Positions 1 to 8,507 of a stretch of DNA of 15,071 nt are shown in pieces. Position numbers and translations under genes: made by a program. Origin of the DNA: Dunaliella salina (lineage: Eukaryota; Chlorophyta; Chlorophyceae; Chlamydomonadales; Dunaliellaceae); NCBI GenBank assembly GCA_002284615.2, contig MU070220.1:61302-76372 (forward strand), given 5' to 3'. The notes under the pieces are model-generated. The model was not told where the DNA came from. It ran no database searches and worked only from the letters and a program-made list of their open reading frames with translations. Each line of letters opens with the position of its first letter. Position 1 is the first letter of the stretch.

Positions 1-777
1 CAAACCCCCCCATGCAGCAACCCAACCCGGACAAAAAGGGTGTCAATCTGTTCCTTTTTGAAATAGCTATCAATCTGCGTACTTGCCATGCTGGAAAATT
101 GAGTTGCAGCAGAGGTATGGGACAAAAACTGAGCAGCGGAGCCCATGCATACCTGTCCTTCCAGGCACCCACAACTAGCTTGCAAGTCCACTTACTGCCC
201 TCCTGACTTCACCATGCATAATCACATCATACATGTCACCATCCTGGACGTTTGAACTGATCTGCCACATGTTCGCCTCTACACCCCCTGTCGCCCACAC
301 CCTTGAGCGCATGGCACTGACTCCCAGCCATGCACACAGAACCCCCCTTTTACTCAATTTATCCAAAGAGGGTGCCAATTGACAGTTCTTAGCTCAGGAA
401 TCCAATGGTGTCTTTAGAATTCTGTAGAAGTGGCCCAGAAAAATTCTGCAGGGGGTGTCCCAAAAACCTGTACCCCCCCTTGACCCCCCCCCCCCCTCTC
501 CTCAGATCAGACCCATACATATACCAATCGATAGCCCTTGATCCCAGGATTCCGAATATATAACTCTTAAGTGGATTGACCGATGAGTTCCAAAAGTTAT
601 GCTTCTTGCAGCCTCCTGGTCAAGTCCATGCAAAAAGAAAGGGGAGCGTGAATGTGATGAAGTTTGGAGAGTTTTTTCACAGACTAAGAGAGCCGGATTT
701 GTGAATCTGCTTGTATAGCTGCTGGCTTCCCATCTCCACAATTCAAGGCTTTCTCACAGGGCTCCTCTTATAGTCGC
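1..777 (+). other. Non-coding sequence, no gene seen
   Basis: Only short unconvincing frames. A long C run sits at about 484-497. A CAGGGGGTGTCCC word at 449, which resembles a hAT end, has no visible partner. Confidence 0.6.
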
Positions 778-856
778 ATGCGAAGTAACTTGAGCAAATT
801 TTGTAACTATGGCTACCATGGAAGCTTCAAAAAAGAAGAATTTGAAATCCAAACCT

Positions 857-1235
857 CATCCCAACGCCCTGCTGAAGCGCCTAAGTACTGTTACCAAAGA
901 GACATAGAAAGCTGGTCCGTATCGTCTGCACTCCTCCTTGCTGACTTTGTAGCAACACCTCAAACAGCCCCTCGCCAGGTTGCAACAGGCGGCCACCGGG
1001 GCACTCAGGGCTCATCCTGGGTCCATCCTCAGGGTGAGGGTTGCAGCTGGGAGGGCTAAGACACAAAGGGGTTGAGCTTGCTTTGCTGAGCGCACAAAAC
1101 ATGCAGGCCAAGCACGCAGCAGGATTCACAAAATGGAACCAGCTCTGTGCTGAAAGACTGCTGTAAAAAGCTTTCAATTGGTATGCTCAGAGGTGGCAGA
1201 GGTAGCCTGGCTGGCAAAAGGCAGGATATGGCACA
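857..1235 (+). repeat. Dispersed repeat, copy 1
   Basis: Aligns by eye along its length with 4761-5136 in the same direction, with many substitutions and small indels. The strongest stretch is 25 identical bases at 1205-1229 versus 5111-5135. Both copies contain an acatgcaggcc segment followed by similar sequence. In the second copy the frame there reads ERANMQALRTACFTKWDQL, so the parent sequence may have been coding. Both copies now carry stops and shifts. Confidence 0.65.
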
Positions 1236-1825
1236 AAAATGTGGCGCCTTACCAAAATTGAGAATGGGGGCAATGTTGTCAAGGTGCGAATTTCCTGCCC
1301 CACCCCATTTGTCGAATAGAGCTCAGGTGTGTAGCAGTGGTACAGCAGGCATCGTTGAAAGAGAATTGGAGTCAATGGGTAGGATTAGGATGAGGGTGGA
1401 CAACCGTGCCAGGAGGGTTAGGTGGACCTCTCCGCCCTCGTTCTAGTTTTCATTCAATGAGCATTTCCTGGGATCTTTTTTTTTCACATTTCCAATTGCA
1501 GCATCTTTTCTGTCATAATGGGCCTGGATTCAAAACCTTGGTTGGAAGTTTGAGCTGCCTGGATCTCCAGCCTAACTTTGATTAGGCCTTGTTTGGCACT
1601 GGTCACTGGTTTCAGAACCAAGATGAATGCTAGGGTGAGTTATTGTCCATGCACTTACTTATATCCTGGATCCAGAGATAGGTACAAAGTCTTAGCAGTC
1701 CAAAGCTGCAAACATGAGTTCCGACCTTGTGTGTAATGGTGGGCTCGGTCAAACTCGAAAAAGGAAGACGCAAAAGAGCATGTCTTTCAAATTAGGCTCA
1801 TTGACCCCCTTTTATGTACATGCAG
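1236..1825 (+). other. Non-coding or decayed sequence
   Basis: Past the end of repeat copy 1 a frame stays open to 1446 with an Arg-rich end (RIRMRVDNRARRVRW), but it has no other coding signs. 1450-1825 shows nothing further. Confidence 0.5.
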
Positions 1826-1930
1826 GAGCAAGCAAGCATTCAAGCTGAAATTGAACAGGTCCTGGCCAATCCAAACCATGAGGTGGGTCTGCTGCATTTG
1901 CAACTGGTTGATGAGTTAGGGCTACAATCG
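1826..1930 (+). CDS. Isolated internal exon, unknown protein
   Basis: A 105-base block of 35 codons between a strong acceptor (TACATGCAG) and a strong donor (TCG|GTAAGC), both in phase 0. It reads EQASIQAEIEQVLANP, then HEVGLLHLQLVDELGLQS, a helical, Glu/Leu-rich stretch typical of real protein. One possible next exon is 2115-2180 (acceptor GTTGCAG, also phase 0), reading IAQVAESRDSP and ending at TGA. That would make it the 3' end of a gene with a 184-base intron. No homolog is recognised, and no upstream exon is visible. It could belong to a host gene or an old element. Confidence 0.45.
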
Positions 1931-2114
1931 GTAAGCATGCTGTTCTGTTGCTCCAGTTATACTAGGAAGTTTCAGACCATGCTGGGAGTCCGAGCATTTG
2001 TGCAAATTAACAAGTAGCTGTGAAGGTGCATTCTGCACAGGCAAAGGAACCAGCTGCCATTGGTTGTTTTTAAATTTCCATAGCACTGGCTTTTCCATCT
2101 GAGGTGTGTTGCAG

Positions 2115-2180
2115 ATAGCACAAGTGGCTGAATCCAGGGATTCACCTGTCATTTGCTGTGTACCCCTGGGCCTGAAATGA
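2115..2180 (+). CDS. Possible terminal exon following 1826-1930
   Basis: Starts after GTTGCAG in phase 0 and reads IAQVAESRDSPVICC to a TGA at 2178-2180. The only support is the phase match with the exon at 1826-1930 and the acceptor sequence. Confidence 0.22.
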   Translation: MAQVAESRDSPVICCVPLGLK

Positions 2181-2530
2181 TTAGGGAGCTCTGGAAATCC
2201 TCACAAATGCCATGGCAAGCGTCACACATGGCCCCATTTGTACCTCATATGCTTGCTGTATGGCAAGTGTCCCAGCATGGTATACCATGCATTTTCTGAT
2301 TCAAGCACCTAAAACAAGGCAATGCTAGATGGCCTTGCCATTGTGCGGGAGGGGCTATCCACCAGCGAGGGCAAACGGAGCAGTATCATTGCAAGATTAT
2401 CTTTTTAGGACAAATTACATGCATGTGGGAATTCTTCTCATTTGCCGAGGTCAGCCTCTTCTCGTTTTCATAGCACCAAAAGTTAGTAATTCAAGTGATT
2501 CAAGTTCTCATGAGTCCAGTCTTTTCTTCC
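2181..2530 (+). other. No gene seen
   Basis: Only short frames. A Ser-rich stretch (VSNSSDSSSHESS) near 2485-2523 is not backed by splice or start signals. Confidence 0.5.
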
Positions 2531-2670
2531 AGCTGCCTCTCTGCAGCAATCCCATTCACAGCAGCAACAACATCGGGGAACATGTTTAAGCAGGAGAATC
2601 GGAGGGAAGAGTAGTGGTGGAGTCATGCTGTGCAGTGGGAGTGGAGCAGGAGGGTCCTCAATGCAGTGTC
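2531..2670 (+). CDS. Possible Gln/Ser/Gly-rich exon fragment
   Basis: After a CTTTTCTTCCAG acceptor the frame reads ASLQQSHSQQQQHRG, then basic and Gly/Ser-rich sequence to a TAA near 2672. Low-complexity content makes this a weak call. It may be chance. Confidence 0.2.
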
Positions 2671-2674
2671 TTTA

Positions 2675-3042
2675 ATGAATTGGTTAGTCCACGTGGAAGG
2701 GCTTTAAGTGGAGCCATGAGGAAGGCACCAAGTGGTCATGTCTGCATGTGCACGACTGGCAGGCACCAAGTTGGTCCAATACATGCAGTGGAAAGCCTCG
2801 TTTGGGTGCCTAATGTATGGAGCTTTTGAGCTGATACCATCATGCTTGTCCGGGGTACGCAGCGGCAACAGAAAGCATAGTTGATGTGCAGTTGTGGTTT
2901 GCTAATGTTTGGATGTGTGGTTGATGTGTGGTTGTATTGTTACATTTGGGGGGGGCGGGTGCAGGATGGGTCCAAATCTGCATGGTACCAAATTTGAAGT
3001 TTCAGGCGACAGTATCCTTTTGTGATGCTTTGCTGACACCAG
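2675..3042 (+). other. No gene seen
   Basis: Low-information sequence with a gatgtgtggttg-like duplication near 2910-2936 and a G run at 2948-2955. Confidence 0.5.
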
Positions 3043-3140
3043 GTGAGCAGCAAGCTCGTGAAGATGAAGTTGACCCGCTACAAAGAGCGCTACAAAGAGC
3101 GCATGATGGGAGGGGGGACCATGCAGGCTTCCCGCCCCAG
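3043..3140 (+). CDS. Exon-like island with an internal 12-base tandem repeat
   Basis: Bounded by GACACCAG and CAG|GTATGT. Two frames are open across it: a basic one (KLVKMKLTRYKERYKERM) and an acidic one (EQQAREDEVDPLQRALQRA). The duplicated unit gctacaaagagc at 3077-3088 and 3089-3100 produces RYKE RYKE or LQRA LQRA. I cannot choose the frame, and no family is recognised. Confidence 0.3.
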
Positions 3141-3335
3141 GTATGTCTGAGCAGCTTTGAATGCAACCGTCCATATGCCTTTAAGAACGCGCAGCCAATG
3201 TTCATTCTGCTCATGGCGCTCATCAGTTCGTGTTGTTGGTTGGTGAAGGAAATGCACTTTCCAACTTTTAGGCGTCTTGCACACATGGACTTGAACATAA
3301 AGGTTATGCTTTCAACTCTCACAGATTCTGCCCTC

Positions 3336-3400
3336 CAAAAGGGTGTTTTTTAGAATGCTCTCAGCGTAGGTTGGCCCAAACCTGGGCCGGTCAGGCCTAA
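3336..3400 (+). repeat. Short dispersed repeat A, copy 1
   Basis: Similar to 12414-12480 in the same direction (aaaagggtgttttt, then ta.gt.gg..c...cttgg..ggtc). On the minus strand both copies read DRPR..PTYA..ILK with conservative changes (E/D, L/F, N/T). Confidence 0.5.
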
Positions 3401-3481
3401 TCAGCCGCAACATGAACCCTACTCTGAGACACCAAGTCTCCATACCCGACCACCCAGACCACCAAGTTGGTTGATTTTCGG

Positions 3482-3570
3482 TGATTTGGAGTCCCTTTTC
3501 CAAAAGAAAAAAAAGGGGAGGAAGACCCAGTGGCTCGCCAGATGCAGCATTTCAGCCATGAACCTCTGAC
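3482..3570 (+). repeat. Short dispersed repeat B, copy 1
   Basis: Shares gatttggagtcc, then ccaaaag, a purine-rich run and a .gca..atttcagc end with 12018-12125. It lies downstream of repeat A here. Confidence 0.5.
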
Positions 3571-3627
3571 TCAGAGTCTGAGAAAATCAAGCATTAGGTG
3601 ATTGCCAGGAAGTTCAAGGGTCTGTGA

Positions 3628-3681
3628 CTTTTCCGGTCCCGCCGGAGAAGCTTTTCAAAAGTTTCGGGTCCCGCCAGAAGC
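3628..3681 (+). repeat. CCGGTC-type short repeats, locus 1
   Basis: cttttccggtcccgccggag (3628-3646) is followed by gtttcgggtcccgccagaag (about 3661-3680). Between them lies a cttttcaaaag inverted repeat. Similar words recur at 8687-8790. Confidence 0.3.
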
Positions 3682-3924
3682 ACTCTGAAAACACATTGCC
3701 TTTTAGTCTAAGAAAAAAATCCCCGGCCAGGATTGCGTGTGTGATGAGTGTTTTTGCAGCACTTATCCACCAAATTTCCGCCCTGCCTGTCCGAAAAAAT
3801 GCTCCATGAATTTCAGGGCTGACAGTAGTGAATTTTATAACTTTAGATTCACTAGTTTTACCACCAAAATTTTTTCCCTGTCTATACAATAAACATTTGG
3901 AAAAAAATTTAAAACTGGGCTGAG

Positions 3925-3941
3925 AGTCAGCCCCCCAATCC
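3925..3941 (+). repeat. Left arm of a perfect 17-base inverted repeat
   Basis: AGTCAGCCCCCCAATCC. Its exact reverse complement lies at 5143-5159. The three bases before this arm and the three after the partner are both GAG, which could be a short target duplication. Confidence 0.7.
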
Positions 3942-4161
3942 TATGCCAAAAATGGATGATATCCTGCCGGACATGTATTACCCACTTCTGTGTATGAGGG
4001 ATTGCTTGTTTGAGGTCAAGGGCTAGTCTAGCATGTGGGGGAAGCGCGGAGGACACCTGGGTGTGGCTCAGGTGGAGCTCTGTGCATCAAAAACATGCAT
4101 TTCTTTCATTTGGGCACACCAGTGCGTGTTTTGAGGCGGCAGATGTTTCTTTATTAATATT

Positions 4162-4551
4162 TTAGTAATTTAGGAGCATAAGGTGAGCCCCATACCTAAA
4201 CTTCTTGGTCACCCCTGGTGATGGCCATTTTCTGAGGGACCCTGCCCAGGCCCAAACTGCACCAGCGAGTGTTTGGGAAGCCTGCTGGTAATATTGCAAG
4301 TGGTTTTGGGCTGTCGGGAGGACCCCTTGTGCTCGTTGGATTTTCATCGCACGGACAGGCGCGCATGGCCATGGAGGTCTGGCAAAGCCCCGATAGACCA
4401 CCTCCGCGCCCGCTGTCTGTCCTGGCCGAGGCCTGGGGTTGTCATCATTAACATTGACGCCGCGGGCTGCCATGATGGGCGCCAGGGAGGAGCTGCTGGG
4501 CTCCGCAAAGTTGCTGGAGCTAATTGCTCCCAAGTTCTTGCTTGTGGGCAC
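4162..4551 (-). CDS. Unknown open frame antisense to the RNase H-like block
   Basis: A 129-codon frame on the minus strand, Ser/Pro/Ala-rich (for example SSSNFAEPSSSSLAPIMAAR and AEVVYRGFARPPW). Third codon positions look GC-rich by eye in its first two thirds, which favours coding. It overlaps almost fully the plus-strand frame at 4273-4599, and probably only one of the two was ever coding. No family is recognised. Confidence 0.22.
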   Translation of the reverse strand: MPTSKNLGAISSSNFAEPSSSSLAPIMAARGVNVNDDNPRPRPGQTAGAEVVYRGFARPPWPCAPVRAMKIQRAQGVLPTAQNHLQYYQQASQTLAGAVWAWAGSLRKWPSPGVTKKFRYGAHLMLLNY

Positions 4552-4599
4552 ACATCCGAGGGATCCAACGTGCCTTTGATGATATTTTTAGCAATGTAA
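4273..4599 (+). CDS. Possible RNase H-like fragment of a retroelement
   Basis: A 108-codon open frame. Its middle reads PGVVIINIDAAG, then GRQGGAAGLRKVAGAN. This resembles the first strand and loop of the plant-type RNase H fold (pattern hNhDuA ... G.GGhG.hhR...G), with the Asp codon at 4456-4458 in the place of the first catalytic Asp. The rest of an RNase H domain (second acidic residue, helix, third Asp) is not evident, so at best it is a remnant. The opposite strand is also open over the same bases (4162-4551, GC-rich third positions), so the coding strand is uncertain. Confidence 0.27.
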   Translation: MGSLLVILQVVLGCREDPLCSLDFHRTDRRAWPWRSGKAPIDHLRARCLSWPRPGVVIINIDAAGCHDGRQGGAAGLRKVAGANCSQVLACGHTSEGSNVPLMIFLAM

Positions 4600-4760
4600 T
4601 GCGAGCCAAATCTTGGATTCGAGTTCAGGCGCAGATTCCTTCAAAATTTTGAGTCTGTCCACGAAAAGCCTACGCATTAGTCCTTTCAAAACAGCGCCCT
4701 ATATCTCACATGAATGCCTGCCAACGGAGATTTAAAAGGTATAAACGTTTGAGATCTGGA

Positions 4761-5136
4761 CCCCGTCCCAACACTCCGCTGAAGTGCCTACATTTCATTG
4801 AATATTAATAGAAAGCCATTCCCTTTCGTTATCAATCCTCTCGACTGGCTTTGAATAACCCCCTACACAACCCCCCGCCAGCTCGCAGCAGGTGGCCACC
4901 AGTGCACTCAGGGACCATCCTGGGGTCCACCTGTAGGCTCGAGGATGCAGCTGGAGGGCTTGGGCATGCAGGGGGTGAGTTGTGCTGACTGAGCGCGCAA
5001 ACATGCAGGCCTTGCGCACAGCATGCTTCACCAAATGGGACCAGCTCAGCACTGAAAAATTGCTTTTTTTACAAGCTTTCAGGAGGTGTTTTTCAGAATG
5101 GGCAGAGGTGGCCTGGCTGGCAAAAGGCAGGATATC
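4761..5136 (+). repeat. Dispersed repeat, copy 2
   Basis: Second copy of the 857-1235 repeat. Similarity runs to 5136-5139 and stops just where CAGGGATTGGGG begins at 5140. Relative to copy 1 it has an extra GGTGTTTTTCAGAATG segment (5085-5100), which also resembles 3342-3357. Confidence 0.65.
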
Positions 5137-5142
5137 ACACAG

Positions 5143-5159
5143 GGATTGGGGGGCTGACT
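5143..5159 (-). repeat. Right arm of a perfect 17-base inverted repeat
   Basis: GGATTGGGGGGCTGACT, the exact reverse complement of 3925-3941. It sits directly after the end of repeat copy 2 and within a CAGGG-starting segment (from 5140) that resembles a hAT terminus. Confidence 0.7.
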
Positions 5160-5449
5160 GAGAGTAGTTGATCAAATAACTTGAACATCAAAAGGCCGCA
5201 ATTTTCACCATGTTTCAGCAAAAAAATGTTTCCTTGAATACTCTGAAATCAAATTAAGGATGATCCCCTCCTTAAATATATGAAAAGGTCATTTCCTTTA
5301 AATAATGCAATGTTGAATGAATTCACCTAAACTTTTGAAGTACCTCGTTTGGACTGAACCAATTTTACTGAGCACACAGGAAGTAAAAGGTTGCAACACA
5401 GGTGTACCAAGTTGAATCCTTGCATTGGCCAAAGGTGCAGCAAAAACGT
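5160..5449 (+). other. AT-rich flank of the hAT gene
   Basis: Lies between the CAGGG-type terminus at 5140 and the end of the acidic tail. It is likely the 3' untranslated and terminal part of the transposon if the terminus is real. No gene seen. Confidence 0.4.
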
Positions 5450-7271
5450 CAAAAAAAATACTTTTTCCCTTCGCAAATCATCGAGTTCAGCTGCTTCTGT
5501 TGCCTCAAAATTTGCATCCTCGTTCACTCCACCATCTCTCTAATTCCCCAGATCTTTACCAAAGCAGTCCTTCCCATCATCGCCATCCCCTTCCTCTTCA
5601 CCTTCACTCATCCACGCTCCCACATCTTCCTCCTCTTTAGCTTCATTCCCATTCGAAAGATCAAAATCAGGCTCTTCTCCTTCATCAATACCATCACAAA
5701 GCAGGTCCAATTCAATATCATCGACTTTTTGAATAATTCAACGCAATTTCATGTCATCCCTTGAAGTGACAGGAACGTAAGTGCGTGCAGCTACAGCAGT
5801 ATTAAAGTCGAAATTGTCTAAAATGGCCTTCAAGTCTTGCCCCAATTTCAGCAGCTTGATGCGTAATAGAGAATCTAATGTTAGAATTTTTATTCTGTTA
5901 GAAAGCCTGCTCTCCACGATGAGGTGAATACTGAAACCCCGCTCCAAGATTGCTGTTTGCACAGGAATTGAAAACATAATAATGACAAGAGTAATCATCC
6001 TAGGAAAAAGGACAGCTTCTGGTCGCCTGCGCAACAACAACCACACATGCACTGGACCAAGAGCTTGAGACTGATTATCCACTTCATGCATGGCTTTCTT
6101 CATGATCATGAACTCATTTCTAATATTGACCCCATCAAACTCAAACAACTTCTGTGAACCTCTTTCTTTGCCACAGAGGTGCGCGAGCAACACCTTGAAG
6201 CTCTCCCAACCAAACCTCTCAAGGTTCTGAAATGGCATGCCAAAATAAGAACTAGGGATGATCATGTGGAAATGTTTAAGCAAGTTACTCTTTCAAAGCG
6301 TTCTTTGAACATCAAGATAATGATACCAGCCAGCTTTCTCATGTCTGCTTGCAAGACAAGCAAACTGCACCTCCTCATCTTGAACTTCATACCAGGACCT
6401 GGCACTTAACAACCATCTTAATTTGTACAAAGGATTTCTTGAAATGGCTCAATCCCTCAATTCTTAAATACTCTGCGGTGACAAAGGTCTGATCCAGCTG
6501 CTGCACAGCTCTATTGACACGCAACCCAACTTCATGAGGCAAGATGCTATCAGACTGGAAGCGCTGGCACAGAATTGCAATGGGCTGTAACATGTCTAAC
6601 ACCAAAAACAAAGTGTTCACTGCTTTAAGGCCAAGTAACCTTTTCCTTACCCCTACGGCTGCAGGCCAGTAGAGGGGATTGTTGGTCGCTGAGCAATCAT
6701 TGTATTGACTGAGAAAAGCAAGCAAAACTGGCAAATTGGCACATAGAACATCCAAGCACTCAACGCGGCTAAGCCACCAGGTGGGGACAAACAATGAAAA
6801 TGAGAAGCGCTTGATGCCTCTTGCTTGAGCAAAAAACAATCCACTCTTGCGGCCTCTTATGGCTTTTGCAGAACAAACTGTGCACAGCTTTCAAAAGGCT
6901 ACCCACAGTCTGCAGGCACTGATTCCCTTTCCCGGCATCATTCATCACTAACGCATTTCTATGTGCTGTGCAGTGTACGCCAACGATGTATTGTCAAAGC
7001 TTTTCTCTCAACTGCTGTTGTACAACTGTGTGGACCCCCACGTAGTTTGAGGCACCATCTGTACAAATTGTGACGAGTTTCTGCTTATCGATACCTAAGG
7101 ACTCAAGAATGCCAAGCAGAACACTGTAATGGTGTTCAGCGTCATCGCCTTTCACACCCACACAGCACAGAAATACAGTGGTCAATGCGTAAGTGGTAAC
7201 ATCCAGGAAAATCAGGTACACCATGGTGTGATTCTGAGTGCTGATGTCAGTTCCACCATCACACAGCAGCG

Positions 7272-7352
7272 CTAGAAAAGGAATGGCTCACTTGAGCAAT
7301 TGTAGTGCACAATAGGACTTCACTGCAAGCAAACATGCAAGACCAAAAATAC
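7272..7352 (-). other. Possible short intron in the hAT gene
   Basis: An 81-base stretch between CGCAG|GTATTT and TTTTCTAG lies where the conserved transposase frame is interrupted, between NHR and the DGGTD motif. Removing it exactly keeps the frame that ends SAAV-stop, one base out from the frame needed for DGGTD. Either the true donor differs, or a frameshift has accumulated here. Confidence 0.3.
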
Positions 7353-7863
7353 CTGCGATGGTTTACTTGGGCAATTTGATTTGTGCCCACCAAACGGAGG
7401 AGCTGCAGCAAGGAAGCAAACTGTTGCCCAGGAACACCCTCCTTAACCAACCACAAAGCGGCCATTAACATGGTGGGAAGAATGCCCGACACAACTGCAT
7501 GCTGCTTCCTATGCGTTTTCTGCAAGCCATCTCCAATGCTTCCTGCACCACCGGCAACAGCAAACGCCTTTTCTGCAGTTTTCTTATGCCAAACGCTTTC
7601 CTGATGATCTGTCAAAATGTTTCCATCACTTATCACAGCACCATCACTATCATGCTGCCCACCAAATTTGCTTTTCATCTCAAAATGCTCACAGCAAAGG
7701 GTGCACAGACCTTTAGGATCCCCCCTCTCTGTCCTCATGCCTGTGTACCTGAGCCATGGGTACAACTTCAGCCAATCGTTCTCTTTCACTTCCTTGGCCT
7801 TCCTTTCGTTCTCGTCCCTCTCAAACTTCTTCTTCTTCTCCCTCTGCTCTTGCTTGTACTCAT

Positions 7864-8053
7864 CTGCAGGAGAAAAGGGGGGAAGGGCCCCCAATTGTCA
7901 GTGCATGGTAGCAAGCAGTGTGGTTTTGTGGTTGCATGCAGCATGGTTTTGCGTGCATGCTGCTGGCTCCACGCTTGCTTGCATTTCATGGTGCTGTGAG
8001 ACAAAATTGCTGGCATGGAGCTGTACAGTGAGCATCCAGCATGTGCCCCTCAC
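7864..8053 (-). other. Predicted intron in the hAT gene
   Basis: Starts G|GTGAGG at 8053 and ends CCTTTTCTCCTGCAG at 7864. It joins two open blocks in phase (1 base + 2 bases). The intron is 190 bases long. Predicted from splice signals and frame only. Confidence 0.55.
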
Positions 8054-8443
8054 CGAACTCGTGGAGCACGCAGCCAATGAACTTCTCCGCCCTGAGGGCC
8101 CCTAGAGGCAGGACGGTGATGATGAGGGTGACGAGGCGGGTATCCGTGGAGCGCTGACGCTTCTCGCCGGCCCGCTCGCTGGATGTTGAGGCCTGGGGAG
8201 GGGGAGCAGGGGGCGGCGAGGGATGCCTGAGGGGGACGGGGTTAGGACCAGCCCCCTCCGGCCACACGAAGTGCTCACCGAGGGGCACCTCGGCTTGGTG
8301 ATTTGCACTGAGGACGTCCCTCACTTCCTCAGGTCACTCATAGCCTGCGCCCAGCATTCTCTCTAACGTGGTCCTGAACACGGGGTCGGGGTGCTGCTCC
8401 ATCCACTCCTGAGACCAGGCCTCTGGGGGTTGTAGGCTGCTGG
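8054..8443 (-). CDS. GC-rich N-terminal exon joined in phase to the hAT gene
   Basis: A 390-base block on the minus strand, much richer in G+C by eye than the rest of the transposase gene. It starts after a pyrimidine-rich CCCCTCAG acceptor and ends at a G|GTGAGG donor. Its frame reads EAWSQEWMEQHPDPVFRTTL, then an in-frame TGA at 8334-8336, then a Pro-rich linker and AEKFIGCVLHEF. The donor leaves one base of a codon, and the next acceptor (CTGCAG, exon from 7863) supplies the other two, giving HEF-D-EYKQ in frame. That supports splicing to the transposase exon across a 190-base intron. I do not recognise the domain. It may be a transposon N-terminus, or a host exon picked up by or fused to the element. 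The TGA shows this copy is also broken. Confidence 0.55.
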
Positions 8444-8507
8444 CTGAGGGGAGGAAAGGAAGAACTGACCAACCCCTTGCGCGCTGACTGGTAAGGGCTG
8501 CCAGCAA

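Larger units (their letters stand above)
5450..8443 (-). pseudogene. Decayed hAT transposase gene, ZNF862-like class
   Basis: Remains of a cut-and-paste DNA transposase. Reading right to left on the minus strand: a GC-rich upstream exon (8443-8054), then an exon from 7863 with a Lys/Glu-rich helix, WLKLYPWLRY, and a C-x2-C ... H-x5-H zinc finger (CTLC, then HQESVWH). The hAT core follows: DGGTDIST (first Asp codon at 7258-7260), CTDGASN (second Asp 7057-7059), VHCTAHR, TWWLSR (usually TRWLS) and the dimerisation block ILERGFS...RLSNRI (Glu 5942-5944). An acidic tail continues in frame to about 5456. Family assignment rests on this motif order. Breaks seen: a frame change near 7272, TGA at 6994-6996, a frame change at the six-base run 6831-6836, further disruption at 6283-6400, TGA at 5738-5740 and TAG at 5540-5542. 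It cannot encode an active protein as it stands. The hAT call is firm; the exact exon map is not. Confidence 0.88.

Noticed and set aside
449..500. CAGGGGGTGTCCCAAAA resembling a hAT terminal repeat
   Set aside because: No reverse-complement partner or 8-base duplication found in the window.
1580..2320. taggccttgtttggca resembling a Tourist/Harbinger end, with aaacaaggc near 2311
   Set aside because: Only nine bases match in inverted orientation, with no target duplication. Likely chance.
5402..5764. Plus-strand frame of 120 codons, Ile/Phe-rich, looking like a membrane protein
   Set aside because: It is the reverse of the acidic C-terminal tail of the hAT gene. The minus-strand frame is collinear with the transposase.
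7499..8105. Two long plus-strand frames with Leu-rich stretches
   Set aside because: They are shadows of the zinc-finger exon and intron of the hAT gene on the minus strand.
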